Shown: in pieces, positions 34,270 through 42,584 of the stretch
Position numbering within the stretch: position 1 is the first letter of the stretch
Layout of the letters: every line of letters begins with the position of its first letter
From: a virus
Direction: 5' to 3' (one strand)
Virus record (IMG/VR): IMGVR_UViG_3300032236_000985
Location: 1-55,398 of that record
DNA length: 55,398 nucleotides
Position numbers and translations under genes: made by a program
The notes under the pieces: model-generated
Seen by the model: the letters and a program-made list of their open reading frames with translations, nothing else
What the model was told of the DNA's origin: nothing
Database searches by the model: none

Positions 34270-35207
34270 TGGAAAAAGATTCTAAGATTTATGTTGCTGG
34301 CCATACGGGACTTGTTGGTTCTGCTTTGGTAAGAGAATTGACTAAAAATGGTTATACTAATATCATTTGTCGTACAAGAGGAGAACTTGATTTAACTGAT
34401 CAGAAAGCAGTTGAAGAATTCTTCGTTTCAGAAAAACCTGAATATGTTTTTCTAGCCGCAGCTAAAGTTGGCGGTATCAATTATAATAAAACATATCCTG
34501 CAGATTTCATTACCGAAAATCTCGAAATCCAGACAAATGTTATCAAGTTCGCGCATGCTAATGAGTGTAAGAAACTTCTGTTTTTAGGAAGTGCTTGCAT
34601 CTATCCTAAGATCACACAGCAGCCAATCAAAGAAGATTATTTGATGACTGCTCCTCTTGAGCCTACTAATAATGCATATGCCATTGCTAAGATTGCCGGT
34701 CTTACAATGTGCCAAAAGTATACTCAACAGTATGGGTTCAATTGCATTAGCGTAATGCCTACAAACCTATATGGGATTTATGATCGTTTCAATATTGAAA
34801 ACGGACATGTTATTCCAGGTCTTATTAATAAATTTGTAACAGCTAAAGAGAACAATGATTCAACTATCACTTGTTGGGGAGATGGTTCGCCAACAAGAGA
34901 GTTCCTGTTTTCTGATGATTTAGCAGATGCTTGTATCTTCTTGATGAATAATTATGATTCTGATGAGATTATTAATGTGGGTATTGATAATGAAATTACA
35001 ATGAAAGATTTAGCGGAAAAGTTAAAGCAAATCATTGATTTCCAAGGAGAAATTATTTGGGACACTTCTAAACCAAATGGTACTCCTCGTCGTAAAGTTT
35101 GTAATGAGCGTATATATAATCTTGGATGGCGTCCAAAGTATGAATTGGACGAAGGATTAAAAATTACTATTGAATGGTTCATGAACAACAGAGGAATTTG
35201 TAAGTGA
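34269..35207 (+). CDS. GDP-L-fucose (or GDP-L-colitose) synthase
   Basis: 312 residues. YVAGHTGLVGSALVRELTKNG (nucleotide-binding), CRTRGELDLTD, AAKVGGI, GSACIYPK, and YAIAKIAGLTMC with the catalytic Tyr/Lys are diagnostic of the Fcl/WcaG family. The enzyme epimerises C3 and C5 and reduces C4 of GDP-4-keto-6-deoxymannose. Because a ColD-like dehydratase follows directly, the real product may be GDP-colitose (ColC-type reaction) rather than fucose. The two families are not separable by eye. Confidence 0.88.
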   Translation: MEKDSKIYVAGHTGLVGSALVRELTKNGYTNIICRTRGELDLTDQKAVEEFFVSEKPEYVFLAAAKVGGINYNKTYPADFITENLEIQTNVIKFAHANECKKLLFLGSACIYPKITQQPIKEDYLMTAPLEPTNNAYAIAKIAGLTMCQKYTQQYGFNCISVMPTNLYGIYDRFNIENGHVIPGLINKFVTAKENNDSTITCWGDGSPTREFLFSDDLADACIFLMNNYDSDEIINVGIDNEITMKDLAEKLKQIIDFQGEIIWDTSKPNGTPRRKVCNERIYNLGWRPKYELDEGLKITIEWFMNNRGICK

Positions 35208-36385
35208 AATGGAAATTAATGGAAGATGCTATCTCGTTCAGAGATAAGTTTAAATTAGCAAAGTTTGTTTTAACAGCAAACCAATTCACCAACGGTCCAA
35301 AGGTTAAAGAACTTGAAGACGCTTGGAGTAGATGGTTAGGTTGTAATCATTCATTATTCGTGTCTTCTGGTAGCACAGCTAACTTTCTATTACTTGCTGC
35401 AGTAAAAGACTATTATGGATTAAAGGCAGGTGATAAGGTTTTACTACCTTCTTGCACGTGGATGACAAATGTTGCTCCAGTGATCCAGTTAGGACTACAG
35501 CCTATTTTTTGCGATATTCAATTATCAGATTTTAGTTTTGATGAAAATGAATTAGAAAAATTAGCAAAGAAGCATAAAGATATTAAATTAATTTTCGTAA
35601 CTCATCTTCTTGGATTTTCGTCAAAATCTAGAATAAACGGAAGATTAAACGAATTATTCCCAAAAGCTTATATAATGGACGATGTATGTGAATCGCATGG
35701 TTGTAAGTTATATAATGGTGAAAAGGTGGGTTCAGATAGAAGTTCTGTCGGGGCAACTTTTTCTACATATTTCGGACATCATCTGACTTCAATTGAAGGT
35801 GGGTTTGTTTCCACTAACAATTATGAATTGTATGATTTGATGAAAATGAAAAGAAGTCATGGAATGGCTAGAGAATCTATGTATTATGCTGAATATGCAG
35901 CACAATTTCCTAGCATTGATAAGCAATTTCTTTTCATCACAGATGGGTATAATTTCCGTAATACCGAATTGAACGCTGTATTGGGATTATCGCAATTAGA
36001 ACGATTAGATTCTTCTATCGAAATACGAAATAAGAATTATAAAAAGTTTTGTGACATTATCAATACATTCAGTGATCTGTTTTATCCCATAGAATATACA
36101 GAAACGTCTAGTAATTTCTGTTTACCATTTGTTTGTCTTTCTATGGAAATAAAGAAGAGATTGGTTGATGCGTTTATTGCCAATAATATCGAATATAGAC
36201 CAATTGTTTCTGGAAATCTTTTAAGACAACCGTTTTTACGAGATTACAGAATCGATACTAAAAAGACAGTAACCAACGCCGATATTATCCACACATTAGG
36301 ATTATACATTGGTAACAGTCAATTTGTAGGCGATAAGCATTTGGATTTGTTAGTTGATATTTTAGGTGATGTATGCAAGAATTAA
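35204..36385 (+). CDS. ColD-like GDP-4-keto-6-deoxymannose 3-dehydratase (lysine-less DegT family)
   Basis: 393 residues from GTG 35204, overlapping the previous stop. DegT-family fold with SSGSTANFLLLAA and DDVCESHG for PLP binding, but the active-site block reads STYFGHHLTSIEGG with H192/H193 in place of the PLP lysine. The close parallel is ColD, a PMP-dependent 3-dehydratase. Coupled to the fucose/colitose synthase, it suggests GDP-colitose or a similar 3,6-dideoxy sugar. Ordinary transaminase activity is ruled out by the missing lysine. Confidence 0.78.
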   Translation: MKWKLMEDAISFRDKFKLAKFVLTANQFTNGPKVKELEDAWSRWLGCNHSLFVSSGSTANFLLLAAVKDYYGLKAGDKVLLPSCTWMTNVAPVIQLGLQPIFCDIQLSDFSFDENELEKLAKKHKDIKLIFVTHLLGFSSKSRINGRLNELFPKAYIMDDVCESHGCKLYNGEKVGSDRSSVGATFSTYFGHHLTSIEGGFVSTNNYELYDLMKMKRSHGMARESMYYAEYAAQFPSIDKQFLFITDGYNFRNTELNAVLGLSQLERLDSSIEIRNKNYKKFCDIINTFSDLFYPIEYTETSSNFCLPFVCLSMEIKKRLVDAFIANNIEYRPIVSGNLLRQPFLRDYRIDTKKTVTNADIIHTLGLYIGNSQFVGDKHLDLLVDILGDVCKN

Positions 36386-37167
36386 AGGAAATTACTAAAA
36401 ATTATTCAGTCGTATTTGTTGGGCCAGTTAGGAATTGCGCTCCTTTTTTACGGGATGTATTTAAAAATATAGAAAGAATTGGTAGCCTCTTTAAATCATA
36501 TTCTTGCGTATTTGTTGAAAGTGATTCTACAGATAATAGTTATGAACTCTTAGAAGAATATGCTAAGAAAAATCCTAATGTTTACGCAGTTACTTTGGGT
36601 AAACTAGAACCTCGAATAATGTCCAGAACAATGAGAATTGCTACTGCTAGAAACGCAGCTATTCAAATTTGCGAAGATAAAGGATTAATGGATTCTCACG
36701 ATTTCTATATCCAGATGTGTGTTGATGATGTAATGGCCCAAGAAATGGATCTTGATGGTATTTTAAGTTGTTTTAAATATGATCTATCGACTTGGGATGT
36801 TATGACAGCTAATCAAAATACCTATTATGATCTATGGACTCTTAGAAAAGAAGGTTGGTTGAATTACGATTGTTGGTATGAAGTACAACGTAGACCATCA
36901 TTCATGTCTTTGGAAGATGCTAAAAATATATTTGTTGGATCTAGATTCATCAAAATTCCTAAGAATTATGGATTGATTGAAGTAGACGCTGCTCATGGAG
37001 GATTTTCCATCTATAAGACATCAATTGCTAAAGGATGTAGATATAGAGGATTCAATCAACAAAATAATTTTGAAGAATCAGATATTATCTCTTTTTGCGA
37101 AGGAGTTAAGGCAAAAGGAGGAAAAATCTTTATAAATTCGGAACTTATCAACATTAGAGATAATTAA
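36373..37167 (+). CDS. putative glycosyltransferase (Anp1/GT62-like)
   Basis: 264 residues. VFVGPVRNCAPFLRDVFKNIE, VFVESDSTDNSYELLEEYAK, MRIATARNAAI and MCVDDVM (the DxD equivalent) follow the Anp1/mannan-polymerase-like layout. It is the last gene of the glycan island, ending just before a late promoter. Acceptor not known. Confidence 0.65.
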   Translation: MQELKEITKNYSVVFVGPVRNCAPFLRDVFKNIERIGSLFKSYSCVFVESDSTDNSYELLEEYAKKNPNVYAVTLGKLEPRIMSRTMRIATARNAAIQICEDKGLMDSHDFYIQMCVDDVMAQEMDLDGILSCFKYDLSTWDVMTANQNTYYDLWTLRKEGWLNYDCWYEVQRRPSFMSLEDAKNIFVGSRFIKIPKNYGLIEVDAAHGGFSIYKTSIAKGCRYRGFNQQNNFEESDIISFCEGVKAKGGKIFINSELINIRDN

Positions 37168-37170
37168 ATA

Positions 37171-37181
37171 GATAAATACTC
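37171..37181 (+). promoter_or_regulatory. late promoter variant (GATAAATACTC)
   Basis: GATAAATACTC matches the extended T4 late element TATAAATACTC except in its first base. It lies immediately after the island and 26 bp before the gene at 37207, at the switch from glycan to virion genes. Confidence 0.5.
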
Positions 37182-37206
37182 TTATTGTTTAAATAAGGTA
37201 TTTTAC

Positions 37207-38253
37207 ATGAGCAATATATTATTTGTAGTAGGTGGCCCAGGTTCTGGGAAAGATATTATCATAAAAAATCTCAACGAACATTTCGTTCTGAAAGAATATA
37301 ATATAGAGCAAATTAAGGATACTGATGTATTGGCTGATGATTGTATTGTCTCAGCCAATGCATATAAGTTAGCTGATATATTGGCATTAAAAGAATCAAT
37401 AAATAAAGATAATAATATAGCATTAATATACGTTGATGTATATGATGCTGTTTCTAAAGCCAGATTATTGAATCGAAATATTAATGAATCTGTTAGAATG
37501 GACAGGCTCATTGATTCCAAACTCAATCTTCAGAAATTCAAAGAAGATTTCTCGGATGTATATTATTTCAATAATAGTTTTAATATAGAATCAAATAATA
37601 CCAAAGAACAATTAAGTGAATTAGCTGATGAATTAGCTAAAAGAACCAGTTTAGAAAATAAAAGAAAAGAAGGATTAGTTGCAGCTAAAAGGAATAGAAT
37701 TCTTTATAAAAAGAAAGTAGAGAAAGATGCGAAGGAAGTATCAAAAATGAATCCTCCTCAATTAGATAAACAAACTAAAGATTTTGTTGATTATCATTTA
37801 GGAAATAAATTGACGCACGATCTTAAAAAGGTTAAAGAAGATTCGGAATATTCGAATTTTAAAACGGATAAAGAAGTAAAAAAGCAAAAGAAAATTCCTG
37901 CGGAAAAGTTTTTAAAAGGAATTATTCCAAGGAAATCTTTGGGACCAACTTTTGATACAAGAGATACTGGCGATACTGCTCTCATACAGACGTATACCAC
38001 AAAAACTTTTGAAGATTATAGAAATTTAGACGATTTTTTGGATGAAGCTGTAGATTCTCCTAATGCTGCTGATACAGGATTATTTGGCGCAGTGAACAGT
38101 CCAAATGTTAATCAAACTAATGACAAACCTTTGTTTGGATATCAGGTCGCGAAAGAAAAGAACAAAAATAGAAAAAAGAATTTCGAAACCGATAAAGAAA
38201 TGAAGAAAGAATCGACATATAAAAAAGTAAAAAAGATATTTTTCAGAGGATAA
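37207..38253 (+). CDS. P-loop kinase-like protein of the late region
   Basis: 348 residues. N-terminal nucleotide-binding fold with Walker A GGPGSGKD (8-15) and an RLLNRNINES lid-like segment. From about residue 150 it becomes highly charged and repetitive (KKKVEKDAKEVSK, DKEVKKQKK, ETDKEMKK), with a conserved-looking central RKSLGPTFDTRDTGDTALIQTY. It is led by a late promoter, so it probably belongs to virion assembly rather than metabolism. A kinase or ATPase acting on phage structure or DNA is possible; no exact family recognised. Confidence 0.5.
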   Translation: MSNILFVVGGPGSGKDIIIKNLNEHFVLKEYNIEQIKDTDVLADDCIVSANAYKLADILALKESINKDNNIALIYVDVYDAVSKARLLNRNINESVRMDRLIDSKLNLQKFKEDFSDVYYFNNSFNIESNNTKEQLSELADELAKRTSLENKRKEGLVAAKRNRILYKKKVEKDAKEVSKMNPPQLDKQTKDFVDYHLGNKLTHDLKKVKEDSEYSNFKTDKEVKKQKKIPAEKFLKGIIPRKSLGPTFDTRDTGDTALIQTYTTKTFEDYRNLDDFLDEAVDSPNAADTGLFGAVNSPNVNQTNDKPLFGYQVAKEKNKNRKKNFETDKEMKKESTYKKVKKIFFRG

Positions 38254-38257
38254 CTAA

Positions 38258-39085
38258 ATGTCATTAACGGTAAAATTATTACGAAAGTATTTGTCTGAAG
38301 AAGAACTTCAAAAAATTTCGGAAGAGAAAATGTCTCCTCTGAGAAAATATATAACATCTATAGGATTAGATTGGGCTAAACTATCAAGCGATCAGATTTA
38401 TAGAATTTCTTCTAGCCAAGCATATAAAGAGTTCAGAAAACTGAATAGCATAAAGTACAAATATAAAAAAACATCTCCTGTTTTGAATAGTTTACAGTAT
38501 AGAAGCGAAGCTCATATTCCAGGTCACGAACCTAAAGAATTCGAACCTAGTAAGAAATATAAACATTTAAATCCTACGCACGTTGCAAGACAACAATATT
38601 ATGCTGGTTTGGTAAATAAAGGATATTCAGCTTTGAGAACAGCCCCGTTATATAAGAGTGTTGGGCCATTAGGATATAAAGCTAGAAAACCAGATGTTAT
38701 CACTTTTAGAAAGAGTGGAGTAAGTCCTTCTGGTAAAACTACAACTGTCGCATCCATCACTAAGAGAGAGTTACAGAAAAAGAAGTTTTACAGCGGTAAA
38801 GCTGCTACTTATGAAAGTTTCAATGAAAACGATGATGCAAAGAAAAAAGCCATTCCCAAATTGAAACATATGAAGGAAATTAAACCCCAAGATGAAAAAC
38901 AATGTGAAAAGGAATTTGAAATCACTAAAACATTAACTGGGGAAAAATCTCCAGATACTATTCAAATCAATCCAAATATGAAAATTATCAGAAAATCTGA
39001 TAAGGATAAAGAGATTAAAAAGGAGCAGATCAAGAAACCTGCTGCTATGCAAAATAATGAAGCAAAGCCAACTAAAAATGATTAA
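38258..39085 (+). CDS. basic, largely disordered protein, possible head/internal protein
   Basis: 275 residues, Lys/Ser/Pro-rich throughout with little hydrophobic core; segments include EEKMSPLRKYITSIGLDWAKL and a very basic C-terminal third. It lies between the late P-loop gene and the HAD gene, overlapping the latter by 8 bp. The composition suits an internal head or DNA-associated protein, but no family is recognised. Confidence 0.5.
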   Translation: MSLTVKLLRKYLSEEELQKISEEKMSPLRKYITSIGLDWAKLSSDQIYRISSSQAYKEFRKLNSIKYKYKKTSPVLNSLQYRSEAHIPGHEPKEFEPSKKYKHLNPTHVARQQYYAGLVNKGYSALRTAPLYKSVGPLGYKARKPDVITFRKSGVSPSGKTTTVASITKRELQKKKFYSGKAATYESFNENDDAKKKAIPKLKHMKEIKPQDEKQCEKEFEITKTLTGEKSPDTIQINPNMKIIRKSDKDKEIKKEQIKKPAAMQNNEAKPTKND

Positions 39086-39569
39086 TTCTTCATTATTTGT
39101 TGATATGGATATGGTTCTAGTGGATTTAGATAAAGGGTTAAGAAAACTAGATCCAACATACCATATTAAAGATACTGCTCCTTTAATCAATCCAAAATTG
39201 AAACAAGTTATATTGGATACTCCCAATTTTTGGGCTAATCTTCCTAAGATGAGCGATTTCGATGATTTATGGGAAGTTGTTTCAAAGCTAAACCCAAAGA
39301 TATTGACTGCAAATACAATCTGGGATTCAAGAGCAAAATGCCAGAAATGGGAATGGATACAAAAGAATTGCGAAGTTCCTAACTATAATTTCTACTGCGT
39401 TTTACGCGATGAGAAACAATTGTTTGCTAAAACCAATGGACATTCTAATATATTGATAGATGATTATGATTTGAATTGTAAAGAATGGGAAGCTAAAGGA
39501 GGTATTGCGATACTACATAAAAGCGCAAAAAATACTATAAAAGAACTGAAATTACTATTAAATGTATAA
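39078..39569 (+). CDS. HAD-family phosphatase, nucleotidase-like
   Basis: 163 residues from ATG 39078. Motif I is FVDMDMVLVDL (DxD), motif II is LTAN, the Lys motif lies near QLFAKTNG, and motif III is ILIDDYDLN. This layout resembles small 5'(3')-deoxyribonucleotidases of phages. It would dephosphorylate a nucleotide or small phosphate ester. It sits oddly among late genes. Confidence 0.72.
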   Translation: MINSSLFVDMDMVLVDLDKGLRKLDPTYHIKDTAPLINPKLKQVILDTPNFWANLPKMSDFDDLWEVVSKLNPKILTANTIWDSRAKCQKWEWIQKNCEVPNYNFYCVLRDEKQLFAKTNGHSNILIDDYDLNCKEWEAKGGIAILHKSAKNTIKELKLLLNV

Positions 39570-39580
39570 TTTTGGTTTTT

Positions 39581-39588
39581 TATAAATA
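39581..39588 (+). promoter_or_regulatory. T4-type late promoter (TATAAATA)
   Basis: An exact TATAAATA octamer lies 42 bp before the structural-protein gene at 39631 in an AT-rich intergenic gap. Confidence 0.6.
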
Positions 39589-39630
39589 ATATTATAAATC
39601 CTTTAACAATTCAACTATAGGTAAACAAAT

Positions 39631-40458
39631 ATGTCAGCATGGGGAAATACCGACAATCAAATCTCTACGCCTAAATTCCCACTGGAAAGACGCGCAAGAG
39701 ATGTTAATCAATTTACAGTAAACGCAGTAACTATAGCTGGTTCTAATAGCGCAAATACTCTTTATATCGCTAACGCTAATACTTCTGGTATTACTACTGG
39801 TATGTACGTCAGCGGAAACAATCTTTATTTGAACAGTGCTGTTCCTGGGTTCTTCTTAGGAAACGTAACTGTTGTTTCTGTTAATTCTAGCGCAGTTGTT
39901 TTGTCAACAAATGTTACAGCTAATGTTAATATTGGCGATACTTTTGAAATTGATACTGCAATTGCTTATCCTGCTAATAAGCCAGTCGAAGTTTATTATA
40001 ATGCAAACACTTATCTAGTAGACGCAGGTAGAATTGCTAATGCTACTTTTGGTAATGGCGTAACTTTTGACAGTCCAGTTGCTCATACTGGTTGGAACAA
40101 AGTTTCACAAGGAAGAGGTTATGTATACGATATCGCGTTAGGAAACGTTAGTTCAAGTTTAACTTATTCTAATGCTTATATTACTTTTAGCGCACCAACT
40201 GGATCGCCTAATGCTTCTGCTGCTAATGGATATATTACTGCATATGGTAACGTTGTTACTGCAACATTAACTTCTAATGGCGCTTCGTATAATAATATTC
40301 CTACTGCAACCATTTCTGGCGCTAATAATTCTACGCTAACCGTAACAGTAATTCCTGGCGGAAGATTAGGTAGAATTCAAGCCGAAACTTTGGTTGCTTT
40401 GAGCACTCCTAACGTTACTAATGCGAACTCTGGCGGAACTTATTTCCCAGGTTTATAA
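39631..40458 (+). CDS. virion structural protein candidate
   Basis: 275 residues, Asn/Ser/Thr/Gly/Ala-rich with many short beta turns (ANANTSGIT, NASAANGYITAYGNVVTATLTSNGASY) and almost no charge, as in beta-rich virion surface proteins. The start MSAWGNTDNQIS...PKFPLERRAR and the GGRLGRIQAETLVAL region near the end resemble proteins in late operons of marine T4-like phages. Driven by an exact late promoter. Whether it belongs to head, collar or fibre cannot be told. Confidence 0.6.
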   Translation: MSAWGNTDNQISTPKFPLERRARDVNQFTVNAVTIAGSNSANTLYIANANTSGITTGMYVSGNNLYLNSAVPGFFLGNVTVVSVNSSAVVLSTNVTANVNIGDTFEIDTAIAYPANKPVEVYYNANTYLVDAGRIANATFGNGVTFDSPVAHTGWNKVSQGRGYVYDIALGNVSSSLTYSNAYITFSAPTGSPNASAANGYITAYGNVVTATLTSNGASYNNIPTATISGANNSTLTVTVIPGGRLGRIQAETLVALSTPNVTNANSGGTYFPGL

Positions 40459-40468
40459 TTGAGAAGTT

Positions 40469-40870
40469 ATGATGAAAACATATAAACAATTTATATCTGA
40501 GATGCAGGCCAATGTGCCTGTAGTCTCGATTGATAAGCAGTACAACAATATCAGAGATACTTCAGCTTTAGAAGAACTTAATAAAAATCTCAGTATTGAA
40601 GTATCTACTGGATTTTCTGATATGCGACAAGCATTCAATAAAATCAGAAAGATTCTTTCTATGTACGCTTTAAAAGCTGGGAGTATTGATGATTCTATGA
40701 TGGATAAGAAATCTGGTAAATTATCTATACCAGTTTCTTACGGAGATATTAGCGGAGCATCTTTACATAATTACATATCGCCAGGAACCAAAAGTCTTGG
40801 CGATTTTACTCTTGATGTAGATTTCTCTCAGGAAAATGGTGTTTATAACGTAAAGGCTTCAGTGAAGTAA
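40469..40870 (+). CDS. possible internal head protein with capsid-targeting N-terminus
   Basis: 133 residues. After MM it starts MKTYKQFISEMQA, almost the T4 internal-protein capsid-targeting peptide MKTYQEFIAE, which gp21 protease cuts after ISE/IAE. The mature protein would be soluble, about 120 residues, with a helical middle (ELNKNLSIEVSTGFSDMRQAFNKIRKIL) and a beta C-terminus (SYGDISGASLHNY...FTLDVDFSQENGVYNVKASVK). Function after injection is unknown. Two ATGs at 40469 and 40472; the second aligns with the targeting peptide. Confidence 0.55.
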   Translation: MMKTYKQFISEMQANVPVVSIDKQYNNIRDTSALEELNKNLSIEVSTGFSDMRQAFNKIRKILSMYALKAGSIDDSMMDKKSGKLSIPVSYGDISGASLHNYISPGTKSLGDFTLDVDFSQENGVYNVKASVK

Positions 40871-40878
40871 TATATTTA

Positions 40879-41265
40879 ATGTTTCGTAATTTGACTTCTG
40901 ATAATTTTATATTGTATGCGGCGAATAATTACATTTCGCCGCATTATATTGAAGATGAATTTTTTGATGATTTAAGGCGATTTAAATACATAAAAGGTTC
41001 TATACAAAAATACCATTTAAAAAATTCTATCAATGATAGATTGGTATTGAACAATATTATAATGAGTTACAATGTTTTTAATATTGATGCTTGTACAAGA
41101 ATGTTGTTTTTCAAAATAAAACCCGAGCAATATTCAATATTAAAAACGTTTTTAATTTACTTAAATTATATGCCAGAGACGGTTAAGTTAATCAATGGCG
41201 TTGATGTTATATCATCCGATATAGAAATACATACAGAACTAGCAAATCTACTTAGAAAAATATGA
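40879..41265 (+). CDS. conserved small T4-like phage protein
   Basis: 128 residues of unknown function. LTSDNFILYAANNYISP...FDDLRRFKYIKGSIQKYH...RLVLNNIIMSYNVFNIDACTRMLFFKI...YSILKTFLIYLNYMPE is a pattern recurring in late regions of marine T4-like phages. Helical, no membrane segment. Overlaps the next small gene by 4 bp. Confidence 0.55.
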   Translation: MFRNLTSDNFILYAANNYISPHYIEDEFFDDLRRFKYIKGSIQKYHLKNSINDRLVLNNIIMSYNVFNIDACTRMLFFKIKPEQYSILKTFLIYLNYMPETVKLINGVDVISSDIEIHTELANLLRKI

Positions 41266-41495
41266 AAACATATAAGGATTTTATCAAAGGATTAAAAGAA
41301 GACGGTGGCGTTAGCGTAGGTGCTGGTATAACTGGCGGCGCATCGCCAACTAATGTGATTTCTGGGGGTAATATTGCTGGCGCACCGCCAGATTCTCCTC
41401 CTGTTAATTTAAAGAAAAGAAGGAAACGGAAAGATTTCCCAGGAACATCACCAGCAACTCCGGTTATGGGTACTGTAAAACGAAAAGCCCCATAA
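41262..41495 (+). CDS. small basic protein with capsid-targeting-like N-terminus
   Basis: 77 residues. It starts MKTYKDFIKGLKEDGG, a T4-like targeting peptide with a gp21-type LKE site. The rest is Gly/Pro/Ala-rich, then a KKRRKRK cluster. It may be a short DNA-bound peptide of the head interior. Overlaps the previous gene by 4 bp (ATGA). Confidence 0.5.
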   Translation: MKTYKDFIKGLKEDGGVSVGAGITGGASPTNVISGGNIAGAPPDSPPVNLKKRRKRKDFPGTSPATPVMGTVKRKAP

Positions 41496-41720
41496 ATGGA
41501 CGTTAAAGAATTGCCAAGTATATTGAATAATACTTTCAATTTACATTTTGATTATTATTTTGAAGAAGAATATTTATATTTGAAACTTTGCGGGTTGGAT
41601 TCAAGAAGTCTTAGAGATTACATAGAATTCACATATGATTTAAAAGCAATGTTACCTACAAAAAAATGCGTGTCAAGAATTAAAGTAAATAATCAATATA
41701 TAAAGATTTCGGAGAAATAA
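41496..41720 (+). CDS. small hypothetical protein
   Basis: 74 residues, directly abutting both neighbours. Two beta-like segments (NLHFDYYFEEEYLYLKLCG) and a helix (SLRDYIEFTYDLKAML), then KVNNQYIKISEK. No family recognised. Position in a coupled run of late genes argues it is real. Confidence 0.5.
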   Translation: MDVKELPSILNNTFNLHFDYYFEEEYLYLKLCGLDSRSLRDYIEFTYDLKAMLPTKKCVSRIKVNNQYIKISEK

Positions 41721-42134
41721 ATGAAAACGTATATAGAATTAAAGGAAGCATTAAATCAAAACAACTTAATGGGCGCTAAGATTAAAGCATCCGAGTTTTT
41801 TTCGCAGATTTATAGCGCAGTCGTTTCCATGCATTTTTTCCATTTGACAACAAGTTCATTTTCTGCTCATATGGCTAGTAATGAATTTTATACAGGATTG
41901 CCTCCATTATTAGATAACTTAATGGAGTCATTCAGCGGTAGGTATGGCAAATTGGAAACTCCCCCAAAACTCAAAGTTGTTTCTACTGACGGGCTAAGTA
42001 TAGCAGTTAATCTACTTCAATGGATTGATAGTAACAGAGCATTATTGTCAGATGATACAGAACTTCAAAATATAATTGATGAAATCACTAGTTTGATTAA
42101 TTCGACTATATATAAGTTACGAGAGTTAAAATAA
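41721..42134 (+). CDS. DUF5856-like helical protein with capsid-targeting-like start
   Basis: 137 residues. It starts MKTYIELKEALNQ, again with a gp21-type LKE-A site, then a ferritin/Dps-like four-helix pattern: SEFFSQIYSAVVSMHFFHLTTSSFSAHMASNEFYTGLPPLLDNLMESFSGRYG. The H...H...E...H...Y/E positions resemble a di-iron-type helical bundle found in T4-like phages, but iron binding is not shown. If packaged, it could protect or accompany the injected DNA. Confidence 0.58.
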   Translation: MKTYIELKEALNQNNLMGAKIKASEFFSQIYSAVVSMHFFHLTTSSFSAHMASNEFYTGLPPLLDNLMESFSGRYGKLETPPKLKVVSTDGLSIAVNLLQWIDSNRALLSDDTELQNIIDEITSLINSTIYKLRELK

Positions 42135-42158
42135 CCAATAATACAAAAGGAATATCCT

Positions 42159-42584
42159 GTGCCTCCAAATAATAACAATCAGGATATTTGGTCTAAAATC
42201 TATGTTATAGAAAGGGAACTGCTTGAAAAAGAAAAATCCCTAGATAGATTAGATGATTCTCTATTGGATTTAAACAAGAAAATAGAGCAATTAAAAGATG
42301 ATTTGAGAAATCTCAGGGTAATTCCTGATCTTGAAGAAAGGATCAAATATCTAGAAGAACAAGTAGACGCCATTAGAATGGAACTGCCAGAAATACGGTT
42401 AATAAAGAAACTGTTCATGGGTCTTGTTGCATTTGTTTTGACAGCATTTTTGGGATTGATTTGGAATACTGTTGTTTTGAAATCTTCTCAAGACGTTTCA
42501 ATGAAATTGAATCCAACGTCAGAAGAACAGATAGGTGATATTGCGAAAAAAGTAATTAACGAATATCAAAAAGGTAACAAATAA
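42159..42584 (+). CDS. coiled-coil membrane protein, possible holin-type
   Basis: 141 residues from GTG 42159, with AAAGGA upstream. A long charged coiled coil occupies about 20-75 (EKEKSLDRLDDSLLDLNKKIEQLKDDL), then a single membrane segment at about 85-107 (LFMGLVAFVLTAFLGLIWN), then a polar tail. This layout resembles small holin/antiholin-like or XhlA-type proteins. It is coupled to a second membrane protein. A role in lysis is only suggested. Confidence 0.5.
   Translation: MPPNNNNQDIWSKIYVIERELLEKEKSLDRLDDSLLDLNKKIEQLKDDLRNLRVIPDLEERIKYLEEQVDAIRMELPEIRLIKKLFMGLVAFVLTAFLGLIWNTVVLKSSQDVSMKLNPTSEEQIGDIAKKVINEYQKGNK

Noticed and set aside
39701-40440. Short repeats in the structural-protein gene as a CRISPR-like or DNA repeat array
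   Set aside because: The repetition is loose Asn/Ser/Thr/Gly codon reuse in a beta-rich protein; there are no conserved repeats with regular spacers. No CRISPR array was seen anywhere in the window.
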